Assembly (NCBI GenBank): GCA_963702935.1
Contig: OY969772.1
Coordinates: 372,001-436,000 of the forward strand
DNA: 64,000 nt
DNA from: DAOTWA01 sp963702935
GTDB taxonomy: Bacteria; Chloroflexota; Anaerolineae; Anaerolineales; Anaerolineaceae
Direction: 5' to 3'
This document shows positions 63,332 to 64,000 of the stretch, one piece after another (positions within the stretch are counted from its first letter, which is position 1; each line of letters begins with the position of its first letter). A program made the translations under genes and the position numbers. The notes under the pieces were generated by a model that saw nothing but the letters and a program-made list of their open reading frames with translations, made no database searches and was not told the DNA's origin.

Positions 63332-64000
63332 ATGGCAGGCATCAGCGCCTTTGACCCGGCTACCCGCAAGGCCCTGGAAGCCAGCTTCCTGTCTACGTTT
63401 CCGGCGGACGCGCTGGAAGAGCTGCTGGGGGATGCCCTGCGCCTCGATCTTCCGGCCGGAAGCGTGCCCTACCGCGAAAGCGGTCTGCCACGCGCCGGGC
63501 TGGTCGTCAGCGGACTGGTGCGTGTCTACATGACCTCGCGGGAGGGGCGGCAGGTTACCGTGCGCTACGCCCGGCCGGGGGAAATGCTGGGCGTGCCGGC
63601 CCTGGTAGGCGGGCCGGTTCCGGTGAACGTGCAAGCCGTCACGGATGCGACGCTGCTGGCGCTCAACACGCACACGCTGGAAAGCCTGGCAAAGCAGAAT
63701 GCGGCCATCGCCTGGGCGCTGGCCCAGGAGACCAGCGAGCGCCTGTACGCCGTGCTGGAAGAGCTGGCCGGCAACACCTTCAGCTCGGTGCGCGAACGCT
63801 GCGCCCGGCACCTGCTCGATCTCGCCGCCGAAAGCCAGCAGGAGCACAGGCTGATCGCCGCGGTCACCCAGCAAGAGATCGCCGACGCAGTCGGGTCGGT
63901 GCGCGAGGTGGTCGCGCGCGCCCTGCACCAACTGGACGTGGAAGGGCTGCTAAAAACGACCCCGGAGGGAATCGTGATCCTCGATCCCGCCGGCCTGTAC
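63332..64000 (+). CDS. Crp/Fnr family transcription regulator, C-terminus outside the window
   Basis: 223 residues to the edge. Cyclic-nucleotide-type barrel (GLVRVYMTSREGRQVTVRYARPGEMLGV), dimer helix, then a winged HTH with VTQQEIADAVGSVREVVARALHQLDVEG. The end of the wing region is close, so only a few residues are missing. No Fe-S cysteine cluster is seen. It follows crtI by 6 bases, so it may be co-transcribed with and control carotenoid genes, as Crp/Fnr-type light regulators do in some bacteria. This is inferred. Confidence 0.85.
   Translation, partial: MAGISAFDPATRKALEASFLSTFPADALEELLGDALRLDLPAGSVPYRESGLPRAGLVVSGLVRVYMTSREGRQVTVRYARPGEMLGVPALVGGPVPVNVQAVTDATLLALNTHTLESLAKQNAAIAWALAQETSERLYAVLEELAGNTFSSVRERCARHLLDLAAESQQEHRLIAAVTQQEIADAVGSVREVVARALHQLDVEGLLKTTPEGIVILDPAGLY

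Noticed and set aside
61775..63931. Minus-strand open frame of 718 codons opposite crtI
   Set aside because: Repeated Gly/Ala/Val/Arg-rich translation without a domain; crtI and the Crp gene occupy the plus strand.

Overview
The window is one contiguous stretch of a GC-rich bacterial chromosome with dense, mostly short-spaced genes. The mix is a class IVb (Flp) pilin of the RGQGLVEY type, lipobox lipoproteins, a PPOX-fold F420/FMN-type protein, an ECF transporter, phytoene synthase/desaturase, a STAND NB-ARC/TPR regulator and many short dispersed palindromes. It suggests a Chloroflexota bacterium, most likely Anaerolineae-like, but that placement is inferred from gene style and no marker gene settles it. 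No phage, transposase, CRISPR array or rRNA was seen. One tRNA-Glu(CTC) is present.

Layout. 1-7.9 kb: surface-glycan genes: two membrane glycosyltransferases, a bi-domain dehydrogenase/Gfo-Idh oxidoreductase, a heparinase II/III-like protein, a small Flp pilin and a family 4 glycosyltransferase. 7.9-21.3 kb: a phosphate/polyphosphate island: phoB-phoR, tandem TTAAC-type Pho boxes, pstS-C-A-B, two phoU, two thymidylate-kinase-like P-loop proteins, a CHAD protein, a metallophosphoesterase and, converging on them, two PPK2 polyphosphate kinases. 21.4-27.4 kb: a large nested palindrome, a good sigma70-type promoter, tandem SAM hydrolases (DUF62), then the ECF transporter (fused ATPase, S, T) and a jelly-roll-like protein. 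27.5-34.3 kb: UbiA prenyltransferase, glycerol facilitator, STAND regulator, DUF429 protein. 34.5-43.6 kb: a metabolic group (P5C-type aldehyde dehydrogenase, CoA-transferase A/B, D-2-hydroxyacid dehydrogenase, HAD, EamA exporter, beta-hydroxyacid dehydrogenase, cupin, phosphatase, lipoprotein). 43.7-55.4 kb: M1-like lipoprotein peptidase, NarL-type two-component pair, receiver-only protein, and the prkA-yeaH-spoVR operon. 55.5-64 kb: MntA/HepT toxin-antitoxin pair, rarA, a phosphatase, aldo/keto reductase, tRNA-Glu, a PhnD-like protein, and crtB-crtI followed by a Crp/Fnr regulator cut by the window end.

How the genes work together. PhoR/PhoB probably sense low phosphate and act on the phased repeats before pstS. 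PstSCAB imports phosphate and the two PhoU proteins tune signalling. The downstream kinase-like, CHAD, phosphoesterase and PPK2 genes look like a polyphosphate storage and nucleotide-recharging module. In the SAM-hydrolase/ECF operon the enzymes would yield adenosine and methionine while the ECF system imports an unidentified micronutrient. crtB/crtI make a carotenoid backbone, possibly under the adjacent Crp/Fnr regulator.

A striking technical feature is that eleven genes in the first 40 kb carry a single-base frameshift (ten look like one extra base, one like a missing G), whereas none was seen after about 40.2 kb. Most are probably sequence errors, so those genes are annotated as full-length reading frames with the break point given.
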